Source: Nocardioides faecalis
GTDB lineage: Bacteria > Actinomycetota > Actinomycetes > Propionibacteriales > Nocardioidaceae
NCBI RefSeq assembly: GCF_018388425.1
Contig: NZ_CP074406.1
Coordinates: 3,799,827 to 3,863,826, forward strand
Length of the DNA: 64,000 bases
Direction: 5' to 3'
Shown: piece after piece, positions 26,818-35,302 of the stretch
Position numbering within the stretch: position 1 is the first letter of the stretch
Layout of the letters: each line of letters begins with the position of its first letter
Translations under genes and position numbers: made by a program
Notes under the pieces: generated by a model
The model's database searches: none
Told to the model about the DNA's origin: nothing
The model's input: the letters and a program-made list of their open reading frames with translations, nothing else

Positions 26818-27996
26818 ATGACAACCACCTTCCGGCGCGGCCGAGTGGCCCTGGCCTGCCTGACCCTGGTCGCGGTCTCCGCCCTGGCCGGCTGTGGCGA
26901 GGACGACGACAAGGAGACCGAGGCCGTCGAGAAGCTCGGCGACCCCGAGGGCGAGGTGTCGATCCTGGCGTGGCCGGGCTACGTCGAGGACGGCAGCAAC
27001 GACCCGAAGGTCGACTGGGTGACCCCGTTCGAGGAGGAGACCGGCTGCCAGGTGACGAGCAAGGTCTACGGCACCTCCGACGAGGCGCTCAACCTGGCCA
27101 AGTCCGGGGAGTACGACGTCATCGCGGCCTCCGGCGACCTGTCGCTGCGCCTGATCGCCTCCGACGAGGCCCAGGAGATCAACACCGACCTGGTGCCCAA
27201 CTACGCCAACGTCTACGACTTCCTCAAGGACACCGAGTGGAACACCGTCGACGGCAAGAACTACGGCGTCCCGCACGGCTACGGCGCCAACCTGCTGATG
27301 TTCGACAAGAAGCGCTTCGACAAGGCGCCGACGTCGTGGGGCGCGGTGTTCGAGGAGGAGCAGCTGAAGCCGAACAAGGGCAAGGTGACCGCCTACGACT
27401 CGCCGATCTACATCGCCGACGCCGCGCTGTACCTGATGAAGACGCAGCCCGACCTGGGCATCGAGAACCCCTACGCGCTCGACCAGGAGCAGCTCGACGC
27501 CGCGGTCGACCTGCTCAAGACCCAGCGTGCGTACGTCGGGGAGTACTGGTCGGACTACCTCAAGGAGATCCAGGCCTTCGAGACCGGTGACTCGGTGGTC
27601 GGCACCACCTGGCAGGTGATCAAGAACAACGTCAAGAACCCCGACGTCGAGGTCGTCCTGCCCGACGAGGGCGCCACCGCCTGGAACGACACCTGGATGC
27701 TGTCCTCGCAGGCGAAGAGCCCGAACTGCGCCTACGCCTGGATGGACTACATCCTGAGCCCGGAGGCCAACGCCCAGGCCACCGAGTACTTCGGTGAGGC
27801 GCCGAACAGCCCGCAGGCCTGTGACAAGACGACCGACCCGAAGCACTGCGAGACCTTCCACGCCGGTGACGAGGCCTACGCCGAGCGGCTGTGGTTCTGG
27901 CGCACCCCGGTGAAGGAGTGCCTGGACGGGCGCACCGACGTCGAGTGCACCGACTACGCCGCGTGGACCCAGGCCTGGACGGAGATCAAGGGCTGA
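26818..27996 (+). CDS. Polyamine-type extracellular binding lipoprotein (PotD-like)
   Basis: This 392-residue lipoprotein has a signal ending VSALAGC (Cys at 26). The mature part fits the spermidine/putrescine-binding family: VSILAWPGYVEDG, YDVIAASGDLSLRL, GVPHGYGANLLMFDKKRF and WMDYILSPEANAQATEYFGE. It would deliver the polyamine-like ligand to the adjacent permeases. GGAG lies upstream of the ATG. Confidence 0.9.
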   Translation: MTTTFRRGRVALACLTLVAVSALAGCGEDDDKETEAVEKLGDPEGEVSILAWPGYVEDGSNDPKVDWVTPFEEETGCQVTSKVYGTSDEALNLAKSGEYDVIAASGDLSLRLIASDEAQEINTDLVPNYANVYDFLKDTEWNTVDGKNYGVPHGYGANLLMFDKKRFDKAPTSWGAVFEEEQLKPNKGKVTAYDSPIYIADAALYLMKTQPDLGIENPYALDQEQLDAAVDLLKTQRAYVGEYWSDYLKEIQAFETGDSVVGTTWQVIKNNVKNPDVEVVLPDEGATAWNDTWMLSSQAKSPNCAYAWMDYILSPEANAQATEYFGEAPNSPQACDKTTDPKHCETFHAGDEAYAERLWFWRTPVKECLDGRTDVECTDYAAWTQAWTEIKG

Positions 27997-27999
27997 GGG

Positions 28000-28911
28000 A
28001 TGAGCGCTCCGAGCACCGCGCCCACCCGGGCGCCGGCCCCCGCCGAGGTACGGGGGCCGGTGGCCCGGCCGGCGTCGCGGCTGCTGCACCGGTGGGTGTG
28101 GCTGCGCCTGGTGCTGCTGCTGTCGGCGCCACTGGCCTGGATGGTGCTGGTCTACGTCGTCGCGCTGACGGCGCTGCTCATCACCGCGTTGTGGTCAGTG
28201 AACAGCCTGACCAGCGAGATCGACCGCACCTGGACCCTGGAGAACTTCCGCACTCTCGTCGAGAACGAGGTCTACCGCAACGTCACGCTGCGCACCGTCG
28301 GCGTCGCGCTCGCCGTGACCGTGATCGACGTGACGATCGCGCTGCCGATCGCCTTCTACATGGCCAAGGTCGCGAGCCCGCGGATGCGCCGGATCCTGGT
28401 GGTCGCGGTGCTCACCCCGCTGTGGGCCAGCTACCTGGTCAAGGTCTTCGCCTGGCGGGTGGTCCTCTCCGAGGGCGGCCTGCTGGAGTGGTCGGGGATC
28501 GCCAACCCCGGCTACGGACTGGGCGCCGTCGTCATCGCGCAGTCCTACATCTGGCTGCCCTACGTGATCCTGCCGATCTTCGCCGCCCTCGACCGGGTCC
28601 CCGACTCCCTGCTGGAGGCCGCCGGCGACCTCGGCGCCCCGGCCGGGATGGTCATCCGCACGATCGTGCTGCCCCTGCTGGTGCCGGGCATCGTCGCCGG
28701 CGCCATCTTCAGCTTCTCGCTGACGATGGGTGACTACATCACCGTCAACATCGTCGGCGGCACCAGCCAGATGCTCGGCAACCTGGTCTTCCTCAACGCC
28801 GGCGCGGCCAACAACCTGCCGCTCGCCGCGGCCATCGCGATGATCCCGATCGTGGTGATGATCGTGCTGCTCACCGCGATCCGTCGTACGGGCGCCCTGG
28901 AGAACCTCTGA
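28000..28911 (+). CDS. Polyamine-type ABC permease (PotB-like)
   Basis: This 303-residue inner-membrane permease has about six transmembrane segments and an EAA-type cytoplasmic loop at SLLEAAGDLGAPAGMVIRTI. It starts four bases after the binding-protein stop, and its stop overlaps the next permease start (ATGA-type junction). Confidence 0.9.
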   Translation: MSAPSTAPTRAPAPAEVRGPVARPASRLLHRWVWLRLVLLLSAPLAWMVLVYVVALTALLITALWSVNSLTSEIDRTWTLENFRTLVENEVYRNVTLRTVGVALAVTVIDVTIALPIAFYMAKVASPRMRRILVVAVLTPLWASYLVKVFAWRVVLSEGGLLEWSGIANPGYGLGAVVIAQSYIWLPYVILPIFAALDRVPDSLLEAAGDLGAPAGMVIRTIVLPLLVPGIVAGAIFSFSLTMGDYITVNIVGGTSQMLGNLVFLNAGAANNLPLAAAIAMIPIVVMIVLLTAIRRTGALENL

Positions 28912-29711
28912 TGAACCTCAGCGCCCCCGCCCGCCGCCTGCTCGCCGCGCTGACCTTCGGTGTGCTCGCCCTCGTCTACCTGCCGCTGCTGGTGGTGGTC
29001 GCCAACTCGGTCAACGCCAACCAGTCGATGACCTGGCCGCCGTCCGGGCTCACCCTGGAGTGGTGGCGCCGGGCCGCGGACAGCAGCGGTGCCCGCGAGG
29101 CGCTGTTGACCAGCCTGCAGGTGGCGGCGGTCGCCACCTGCATCGCGCTCGTGCTGGGCACGCTGCTGGCGTTGGCCCTGCAGCGCTACTCGTTCTTCGG
29201 CAAGCACACCGTCAACCTGCTGGTGATCCTGCCGATCGCGCTGCCCGGGGTGGTCACCGGCATCGCGCTCAACAACGGCTTCCGCGCGATCATGGGCGTG
29301 GACCTGTCGCTGTGGACGATCGTGGTGGCGCACGCGACCTTCTGCATCGTGACCGTGTTCAACAACGTCCAGGCCCGGCTGCGCCGGCTGGGCACCAGCC
29401 TGGAGGAGGCCTCAGCCGACCTCGGCGCCGGCGTGGGGACCACCTTCCGGCTGATCACGCTGCCGCAGCTGCGCTCGGCGCTGCTGGCCGGCGGGATGCT
29501 CGCCTTCGCGCTCAGCTTCGACGAGATCATCGTGACCACCTTCACCGCCGGCGGCGGCGCCACCACGCTGCCGATCTGGATCCTCAACAACATGTTCCGG
29601 CCCAACCAGGCGCCCGTGGTCAACGTGGTCGCGGTGGTGCTGATCGTGTTCTCCATCGTGCCCGTCTGGCTGGCGCAACGCCTGTCCTCCGACCTCGACG
29701 CCGTCCGCTGA
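28911..29711 (+). CDS. Polyamine-type ABC permease (PotC-like)
   Basis: This 266-residue permease is the partner of the preceding gene. It shows six hydrophobic segments and the EAA loop SLEEASADLGAGVGTTFRLI. FALSFDEIIVTTF near residue 202 is typical of PotC. The ATG overlaps the PotB-like stop by one base. Confidence 0.9.
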   Translation: MNLSAPARRLLAALTFGVLALVYLPLLVVVANSVNANQSMTWPPSGLTLEWWRRAADSSGAREALLTSLQVAAVATCIALVLGTLLALALQRYSFFGKHTVNLLVILPIALPGVVTGIALNNGFRAIMGVDLSLWTIVVAHATFCIVTVFNNVQARLRRLGTSLEEASADLGAGVGTTFRLITLPQLRSALLAGGMLAFALSFDEIIVTTFTAGGGATTLPIWILNNMFRPNQAPVVNVVAVVLIVFSIVPVWLAQRLSSDLDAVR

Positions 29712-29764
29712 GCCCGCCCCGTCCCCCGTCCACCCGTCCCCGCCCACCCGTCCAGGAGCCCGCC

Positions 29765-31105
29765 ATGACCCAGTACGCCGTCCGCAACCCCGCCACGGAC
29801 GAGGTCGTCACCACCGTGCCGACCGCCACCGACGCCGAGGTCCGCGCCGCGGTCGACGCCGCCGCCGAGGCCTACGCGCGCTGGGGCCGGACCTCGTCGG
29901 TGGCCGAGCGGGCCGCGTGCCTGCGCCGGGTCGCCGAGCTGCACCTGGAGCGCCGCGCGGAGCTGGCGGCCACGATGGTGGAGGAGATGGGCAAGCCGCT
30001 GGACGACGCCGAGGGCGAGGTGGACTTCTCCGCCTCCATCCACGCCTACTACGCCGACAACGCCGAGCGGTTCCTCGCCGACGAGCCGATCGAGCTCAGC
30101 GAGGGCGAGGGCACCGCGCTGATCCGCCGGGCGCCCCTCGGCGTGCTGCTCGGGATCATGCCGTGGAACTTCCCCGCCTACCAGGTGGCCCGGTTCGCCG
30201 CGCCCAACCTGGCGGTGGGCAACACGATCGTGCTCAAGCACGCCCCGCAGTGCCCACGCTCGGCGGCGCTGCTGGCCGCGATCTTCGCCGACGCCGGCTT
30301 CCCCGAGGGCGCCTACGTCAACGTCTACGCCAGCAACGACCAGGTCGCCGACGTCATCGCCGACCCCCGCGTGCAGGGGGTCTCGCTGACCGGCTCCGAG
30401 CGCGCCGGCGCGGCCGTGGCCGAGATCGCCGGGCGCAACCTCAAGAAGGTGGTGCTCGAGCTGGGCGGCTCCGACCCGTTCCTGGTGCTGGGCAGCGACG
30501 ACCTCGACGCCACCGTCGAGGCCGCGGTCGCGGCGCGGATGGAGAACACCGGCCAGGCCTGCAACGCCGGCAAGCGGTTCATCGTCGTCGACGAGCTGTA
30601 CGACGACTTCGTGGCCCGGTTCACCTCCGCCCTGCTCGCGGCCAGTCCCGGCGCTCCCCTGTCCTCCACGACCGCCGCGACGCGGCTGGGCGAGCAGGTC
30701 GAGGCGGCCGTGGCCGGCGGTGCGCAGCTGGCCAGCGCCGGCCCCAGGGAGGGTGCCTTCCATCCGTCCGGGGTGCTGACCGGGGTCACCCCGGACAACC
30801 CGGTCTACCGCCAGGAGCTGTTCGGCCCGGTGGCGATGGTGTTCCGCGCCGCCGACGAGGACGACGCGGTGCGGCTCGCCAACGACACGCCGTACGGCCT
30901 GGGCTCCTACGTCTTCACCCCCGATGCCGAGCAGGCCCGCCGGGTGGCCGACCGGATCGACGCCGGGATGGTCTTCGTCAACGGGGTCGGGCTGGACGCC
31001 GCCGAGCTGCCCTTCGGCGGGGTGAAGCGCTCCGGGTTCGGTCGCGAGCTGGGGCGCTACGGCATGGAGGAGTTCGTGAACAAGAAGCTGATCCGCACCG
31101 TCTGA
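29765..31105 (+). CDS. NAD(P)-dependent aldehyde dehydrogenase (succinate-semialdehyde type)
   Basis: This 446-residue ALDH probably oxidises succinate semialdehyde or gamma-aminobutyraldehyde. It has PWNFPAYQVARFAAPNLAVG, the glutamate in LELGGSDPF and the catalytic Cys in NTGQACNAGKR. Compared with usual ~456-residue relatives, a short stretch after the Cys region (around LLAASPGAPLSSTT) looks trimmed by about ten residues, though frame and core motifs stay intact. It lies between polyamine transport and GABA transaminase genes. Confidence 0.9.
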   Translation: MTQYAVRNPATDEVVTTVPTATDAEVRAAVDAAAEAYARWGRTSSVAERAACLRRVAELHLERRAELAATMVEEMGKPLDDAEGEVDFSASIHAYYADNAERFLADEPIELSEGEGTALIRRAPLGVLLGIMPWNFPAYQVARFAAPNLAVGNTIVLKHAPQCPRSAALLAAIFADAGFPEGAYVNVYASNDQVADVIADPRVQGVSLTGSERAGAAVAEIAGRNLKKVVLELGGSDPFLVLGSDDLDATVEAAVAARMENTGQACNAGKRFIVVDELYDDFVARFTSALLAASPGAPLSSTTAATRLGEQVEAAVAGGAQLASAGPREGAFHPSGVLTGVTPDNPVYRQELFGPVAMVFRAADEDDAVRLANDTPYGLGSYVFTPDAEQARRVADRIDAGMVFVNGVGLDAAELPFGGVKRSGFGRELGRYGMEEFVNKKLIRTV

Positions 31106-31139
31106 GGACCATTGGCAAAGCCGAGGGAAGGAGAGCGTC

Positions 31140-32501
31140 ATGAGTGAGTCCGAGGAGACTGCCGTCGAACCTGCCCTGCCCCGCCAGCGGCGACTGGTCA
31201 CCGCCGTGCCCGGTCCACGCTCGCTGGCGCTGTACGAGCGCAAGGACGCGGCGGTGAGCAGCGGCGTGGGCACGATGCTGCCGGTCTACGCGGTGCGCGC
31301 CGGGGGCGGCGTGCTGCTCGACGTGGACGGCAACGCGCTCATCGACCTCGGCTCCGGGATCGCGGTGACCACGGTCGGCAACGCCCACCCCCGGGTCGCG
31401 GCGGCGGTGGCGCAGCAGGCGTCCGCGTTCACGCACACCTGCTTCATGGTCACGCCGTACGAGGGCTACGTGGCCCTCTGCGAGGCGCTGGCGCGGCTGA
31501 CCCCCGGGGACCACGACAAGCGCAGCGCGCTGTTCAACTCCGGCGCGGAGGCGGTGGAGAACGCGGTCAAGATCGCCCGCTCGCACACCCGCCGGCAGGC
31601 GGTGGCGGTCTTCGACCACGCCTACCACGGCCGGACCAACCTGACGATGGCGATGACTGCCAAGTCGATGCCCTACAAGCAGGGCTTCGGGCCGTTCGCC
31701 GCCGAGATCTACCGGGCGCCGATGTCCTACCCGTTCCGCGACGGGCTGGACGGCCCCGCCGCCGCGGCGCGGGCGATCGACGTGCTCAACCAACAGGTCG
31801 GCGCCGCGAACCTCGCCGCCGTGGTGATCGAGCCGATCCAGGGCGAGGGCGGGTTCGTGGTGCCCGCCCCCGGCTTCCTGCCCGCGCTGGCCGAGTGGTG
31901 CACGGCGAACGGGGTGGTGTTCGTCGCCGACGAGGTGCAGACCGGGTTCGCCCGCACCGGGGCGATGTTCGCGTGCGAGCACGAGGGCGTCGTACCGGAC
32001 CTGGTGGCCACCGCGAAGGGCATCGCCGGCGGCCTGCCGCTGGCCGCGGTCACCGGGCGCGCGGAGATCATGAACGCCCCGCACGCCAGCGGCCTGGGCG
32101 GCACGTACGGCGGCAACCCGGTCGCGTGCGCCGCGGCGCTGGCCGTCATCGAGACGATCGAGGCCGACGGCCTGGTCGCGCGAGCCCAGGCGGTGGGGGC
32201 GCAGATGCTGGACCGGCTGCGCGCACGCCAGGCCCGGGACCCCCGCCTCGGCGACATCCGTGGACGCGGCGCGATGATCGCCGTGGAGCTGGTCGACCCG
32301 ACCACGCGCGCCCCGGACGCCGCGCTGACCAAGCAGGTCGCCGCCGCCGCGCACGCCCAGGGCGTCATCCTGCTCAGCTGCGGCACCTGGAGCAACGTCC
32401 TGCGGTTCCTGCCGCCGCTGGACATCTCCGACGCGCTGCTCGCCGACGCCTTCGACGTGCTCGACGCGGTGCTCGACCAGGTCCCGGTCCCGACGGCCTG
32501 A
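31140..32501 (+). CDS. gabT: 4-aminobutyrate aminotransferase
   Basis: This 453-residue class III PLP aminotransferase moves the amino group of GABA to 2-oxoglutarate, giving succinate semialdehyde for the adjacent dehydrogenase. Family marks are [61 protein letters not shown] (PLP-ring Asp) and the PLP Lys in [22 protein letters not shown] lies just before the ATG at 31140. It completes the import-to-succinate route. Confidence 0.93.
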   Translation: MSESEETAVEPALPRQRRLVTAVPGPRSLALYERKDAAVSSGVGTMLPVYAVRAGGGVLLDVDGNALIDLGSGIAVTTVGNAHPRVAAAVAQQASAFTHTCFMVTPYEGYVALCEALARLTPGDHDKRSALFNSGAEAVENAVKIARSHTRRQAVAVFDHAYHGRTNLTMAMTAKSMPYKQGFGPFAAEIYRAPMSYPFRDGLDGPAAAARAIDVLNQQVGAANLAAVVIEPIQGEGGFVVPAPGFLPALAEWCTANGVVFVADEVQTGFARTGAMFACEHEGVVPDLVATAKGIAGGLPLAAVTGRAEIMNAPHASGLGGTYGGNPVACAAALAVIETIEADGLVARAQAVGAQMLDRLRARQARDPRLGDIRGRGAMIAVELVDPTTRAPDAALTKQVAAAAHAQGVILLSCGTWSNVLRFLPPLDISDALLADAFDVLDAVLDQVPVPTA

Positions 32502-32520
32502 CACCGCGGAGGCAGCGCAG

Positions 32521-32565
32521 CACGGCGCAGGACGGCGCAGGACGGCGCAGGACGGCGCAGGGGCG
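32521..32565. repeat. 10-base tandem repeat
   Basis: The unit GACGGCGCAG occurs three times in a row at 32531-32560, with a partly matching copy (cacggcgcag) at 32521 and a truncated copy after it. It fills the gap between convergent gabT and the MarR-like gene. Confidence 0.8.
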
Positions 32566-32574
32566 CAGGGCCGC

Positions 32575-32991
32575 TCAGGCGGGCGCGAGCCAGCCCAGGT
32601 TGCGCGCCACCTGCTCCAGCACCCCGGAGACCCGCTCGGCCTCCGCGGGGTCGAGGTCACCGGTGGCGCGGTCGCTCACCGCGCGCACGGGTCCGTCCTG
32701 CAGCGCGGCGACGCGCTCCTCGCCGGCCGGGGTGAGCCGGTACTCGTCGGCACGCACCTCGGTCAACCCGTCGGAGACGAGACGGTCGAGGACACCACGG
32801 ACGTCCCCGCCGGTGAGCGGGCCGAGCAGGGTGCCGGCCTCCTCGGCGCGGACACTGCCGAGCTGCAGGCGCGCCAGCACCGGCCAGGCGGCCCGGTCCA
32901 GACCGGCCGCCTCCACCGCGTCGGCGACCTGCTCATCGAGCAGCCGGTCGATCGTCCGAATCCAGTAAGCGAGTCCTCGGGGTGCGGTCAT
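32575..32991 (-). CDS. MarR-like winged-helix protein
   Basis: This 138-residue protein has the MarR layout: helix start RGLAYWIRTIDRLLDEQVADAV, then WPVLARLQLGSVRAEE, TGGDVRGVLDRLVSDGLTEV as recognition helix region, wing residues ADEYRLTPAGEERVAAL, and a closing helical segment. It probably binds DNA as a dimer, with an unknown ligand. The ATG at 32991 was chosen because the frame upstream is antisense to the next gene. It is divergent from the FemAB-like gene. Confidence 0.75.
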   Translation of the reverse strand: MTAPRGLAYWIRTIDRLLDEQVADAVEAAGLDRAAWPVLARLQLGSVRAEEAGTLLGPLTGGDVRGVLDRLVSDGLTEVRADEYRLTPAGEERVAALQDGPVRAVSDRATGDLDPAEAERVSGVLEQVARNLGWLAPA

Positions 32992-33036
32992 GGGTGCCCG
33001 GTACCCGCCCACAGCCGATCCGAGCCGGGCGACCGA

Positions 33037-33042
33037 TAGCCT
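33037..33042 (+). promoter_or_regulatory. Leaderless -10 box for FemAB-like gene
   Basis: TAGCCT is followed by six bases and the ATG at 33049, the same layout as at several other genes here. Confidence 0.6.
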
Positions 33043-33048
33043 CGACCC

Positions 33049-34185
33049 ATGCCCAGCGTGCGCCCGATCAGCCCGACCGAGCACCGCGAGCACCTCGCCA
33101 CGCTTCCCTCCGCGAGCTTCTTGCAGACCCCCGGCTGGGGGAAGGTGAAGAGCGAGTGGCGCAGCGAGTCGCTCGGTTGGTTCGACGACGCCGGCGACCT
33201 GGTGGGCGTCGGCCTCGTGCTCTACCGCAAGCTGCCCAGGCTGAAGCGCTACCTGGCCTACCTGCCCGAGGGCCCGATCATCGACTGGACCGGTGACGAC
33301 CTGGCCGGGTGGCTGGACCCGATGGTGGCCCACCTGCGCAAGCAGGGGGCGTTCGCCGTACGGATCGGGCCGCCGGTCGTCACCCGGCGCTGGTCCACCG
33401 CGCAGATCAAGGAGGGCATCGCCGACCCCGAGGTCCACCTGCTCAGCCAGGTGCCTCCCGTGGACCGCTCCGTCAAGGGCGCCCGCACCGTCGCCCAGCT
33501 GCACGAGCTCGGCTGGCGGTACCAGGGCGTCGTGGGCGGGTTCGCCGCCGGACAGCCGCAGTTCGTCTTCCAGGTCCCGCTGCGCAACGCCGACGGCACG
33601 CCCCGCACCGAGGACGAGGTGCTCAAGGGGATGAACCAGCTGTGGCGCCGCAACATCAAGCGCGCCGCCAAGGAGGGCGTCGAGGTCACCGTGGGCACGC
33701 GGGAGGACCTGCCGGCCTTCCACGAGCTCTACGTGCACACCGCACAGCGCGACCACTTCACGCCGCGGCCGCTGCGCTACTTCGAGACGATGCACGACGC
33801 GCTGCTGGAGGACAGTGACGAGCCGGACCGGTTCCGGCTCTGGCTGGCCCGCCACGACGGCGACCTGGTCGCCTCCACCATCTCGATCCGCGTCGGTGAG
33901 CACTCCTGGTACTCCTACGGCGCCTCCTCCACCGAGAAGCGGGAGGTCCGTGGCTCCAACGCCGTGCAGTGGGCGATGATCCGCGACGCGATCGCCGCCG
34001 GCGCCGCGGTCTACGACCTGCGCGGCATCACCGAGACCCTGGACGCCGACGACAGCCACGTCGGCCTGATCCAGTTCAAGGTCGGCACCGGCGGCGAGGC
34101 CGTGGAGTACGCCGGCGAGTGGGACCTGCCGATCAACCGTCCCCTCTACCGCGCCTTCCAGCTCTACCTCGCGAGGCGAGGATGA
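33049..34185 (+). CDS. FemAB-family aminoacyltransferase (peptidoglycan bridge)
   Basis: This 378-residue protein matches FemX/FemA transferases, which add amino acids from aminoacyl-tRNA to the lipid II stem peptide. It shows the tandem GNAT-like layout: FLQTPGWGKVKSEWRSESLGW near residue 24, GMNQLWRRNIKRAAKEGVEV near 196, FYTPRPL-like HFTPRPLRYFETM near 238, and the closing YDLRGITETLDADDSHVGLI with FKVGTGGEAVEYAGEWDL. Nocardioides peptidoglycan has an LL-DAP-Gly bridge, so a glycyl transferase fits, but the amino acid is inference. The next gene is an alanine-racemase-like enzyme. Confidence 0.87.
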   Translation: MPSVRPISPTEHREHLATLPSASFLQTPGWGKVKSEWRSESLGWFDDAGDLVGVGLVLYRKLPRLKRYLAYLPEGPIIDWTGDDLAGWLDPMVAHLRKQGAFAVRIGPPVVTRRWSTAQIKEGIADPEVHLLSQVPPVDRSVKGARTVAQLHELGWRYQGVVGGFAAGQPQFVFQVPLRNADGTPRTEDEVLKGMNQLWRRNIKRAAKEGVEVTVGTREDLPAFHELYVHTAQRDHFTPRPLRYFETMHDALLEDSDEPDRFRLWLARHDGDLVASTISIRVGEHSWYSYGASSTEKREVRGSNAVQWAMIRDAIAAGAAVYDLRGITETLDADDSHVGLIQFKVGTGGEAVEYAGEWDLPINRPLYRAFQLYLARRG

Positions 34186-34225
34186 TGGTGCCGAACAGGT
34201 CGACCACGAGGGGGTGGGGTCCGCG

Positions 34226-35302
34226 ATGAGCCTGACGTTGAGGGTCGACGGGCCACGCTGGCGGGCCCACCTGGAGTCGGTCGCCGAGGCGACCCCGGGC
34301 CTGGTGCCGGTCGCGAAGGGCAACGGCTACGGGTTCACCAACGCCCGCCTGGCGCGCCGGGCACAGTGGCTGGCCGAGCGTGGCCACGACGTGCGCACGC
34401 TCGCGGTGGGCACCTACCTCGAGCTGCCCGACGTCGCCCAGCGCTGGTCCGGCGACCTGCTGGTGCTCACCCCGTGGCGGCCGTGGGTGCCGCTCCCCGA
34501 GCCCGAGGTGGCCCGCCGGCTGGTGCACACCGTCAGCCGGGCCGAGGACCTGCGCCTGCTGCTGGACGCCGACCCGCGCGCCCGCGTCGTGCTCGAGCGG
34601 ATGACCTCGATGCGCCGCCACGGCATGAGCGCCCGCGAGCTGTGGGAGGCCGGCGACGTGCTGCGCCGCCACCCCGGTGCCCGCGTGGAGGGGCTGGCCC
34701 TGCACCTGCCGCTGGGCCAGGGCAACCACCTGGGCGAGGTGTCCCGGCTGGTCAACGACTACGTGGCCGCCGACATCGCCGGCCACCACCCGCCCGCGGT
34801 GTGGGTCAGCCACCTCAGCCGCGAGGAGCTGGACACCCTGCGCAGCCAGTACGGCGACTTCACCTTCCGCCCGCGCAGCGGCACCGGGCTGTGGCTCGGC
34901 GACCGCGGCGCGCTGCGGGTCACCGCGACCGTGCTGGACGTGCACCCCGTGGAGCGGGGTGACGCCTTCGGCTACCGCGGCCGCACGGCCCCGAAGTCCG
35001 GCCACGTGCTGGTGGTCAGCGGCGGCACCGCCCACGGCATCGGCCTGGAGGCGCCGACCGGCGAGCAGTCGATCAAGGCGCGCGCCACCACCCTGGCCAA
35101 GGGTGGTCTCGACGCGGTCGGGTTCGTGCGCTCGCCGTACGCCATCGACGGCAAGCAACGGCTCTTCGCGGAGCCGCCGCACATGCAGGCCTCGATGCTC
35201 TTCCTGCCCGCCGGCAGCCGGGTGCCCGAGGTCGGCGAGGACGTCGACGTGCGGGTGCGGTTCACCACCACCGCGTTCGACCGGGTCGTCTTCAGCGACT
35301 GA
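34226..35302 (+). CDS. Alanine-racemase-like PLP enzyme
   Basis: This 358-residue protein has the PLP-lysine region VPVAKGNGYGF near residue 33, typical of fold-III alanine racemases, and a C-terminal beta domain with GDAFGYRGRTAP where the second catalytic Tyr would lie. It is more divergent than housekeeping Alr proteins and lacks their usual C-terminal motifs. It could be an amino acid racemase for cell-wall D-amino acids. I chose ATG 34226 (MSLTLRVDG); a GTG at 34214 is also in frame. Its last bases overlap the convergent membrane gene by 11 bases. Confidence 0.8.
   Translation: MSLTLRVDGPRWRAHLESVAEATPGLVPVAKGNGYGFTNARLARRAQWLAERGHDVRTLAVGTYLELPDVAQRWSGDLLVLTPWRPWVPLPEPEVARRLVHTVSRAEDLRLLLDADPRARVVLERMTSMRRHGMSARELWEAGDVLRRHPGARVEGLALHLPLGQGNHLGEVSRLVNDYVAADIAGHHPPAVWVSHLSREELDTLRSQYGDFTFRPRSGTGLWLGDRGALRVTATVLDVHPVERGDAFGYRGRTAPKSGHVLVVSGGTAHGIGLEAPTGEQSIKARATTLAKGGLDAVGFVRSPYAIDGKQRLFAEPPHMQASMLFLPAGSRVPEVGEDVDVRVRFTTTAFDRVVFSD

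Noticed and set aside
25624..28089. Long minus-strand open frame across the transporter operon
   Set aside because: Antisense to well-supported potA/potD-like genes; no recognisable domain.
32521..32565. Tandem repeat considered as CRISPR
   Set aside because: Units are 10 bases, directly adjacent with no spacers and no cas genes nearby.
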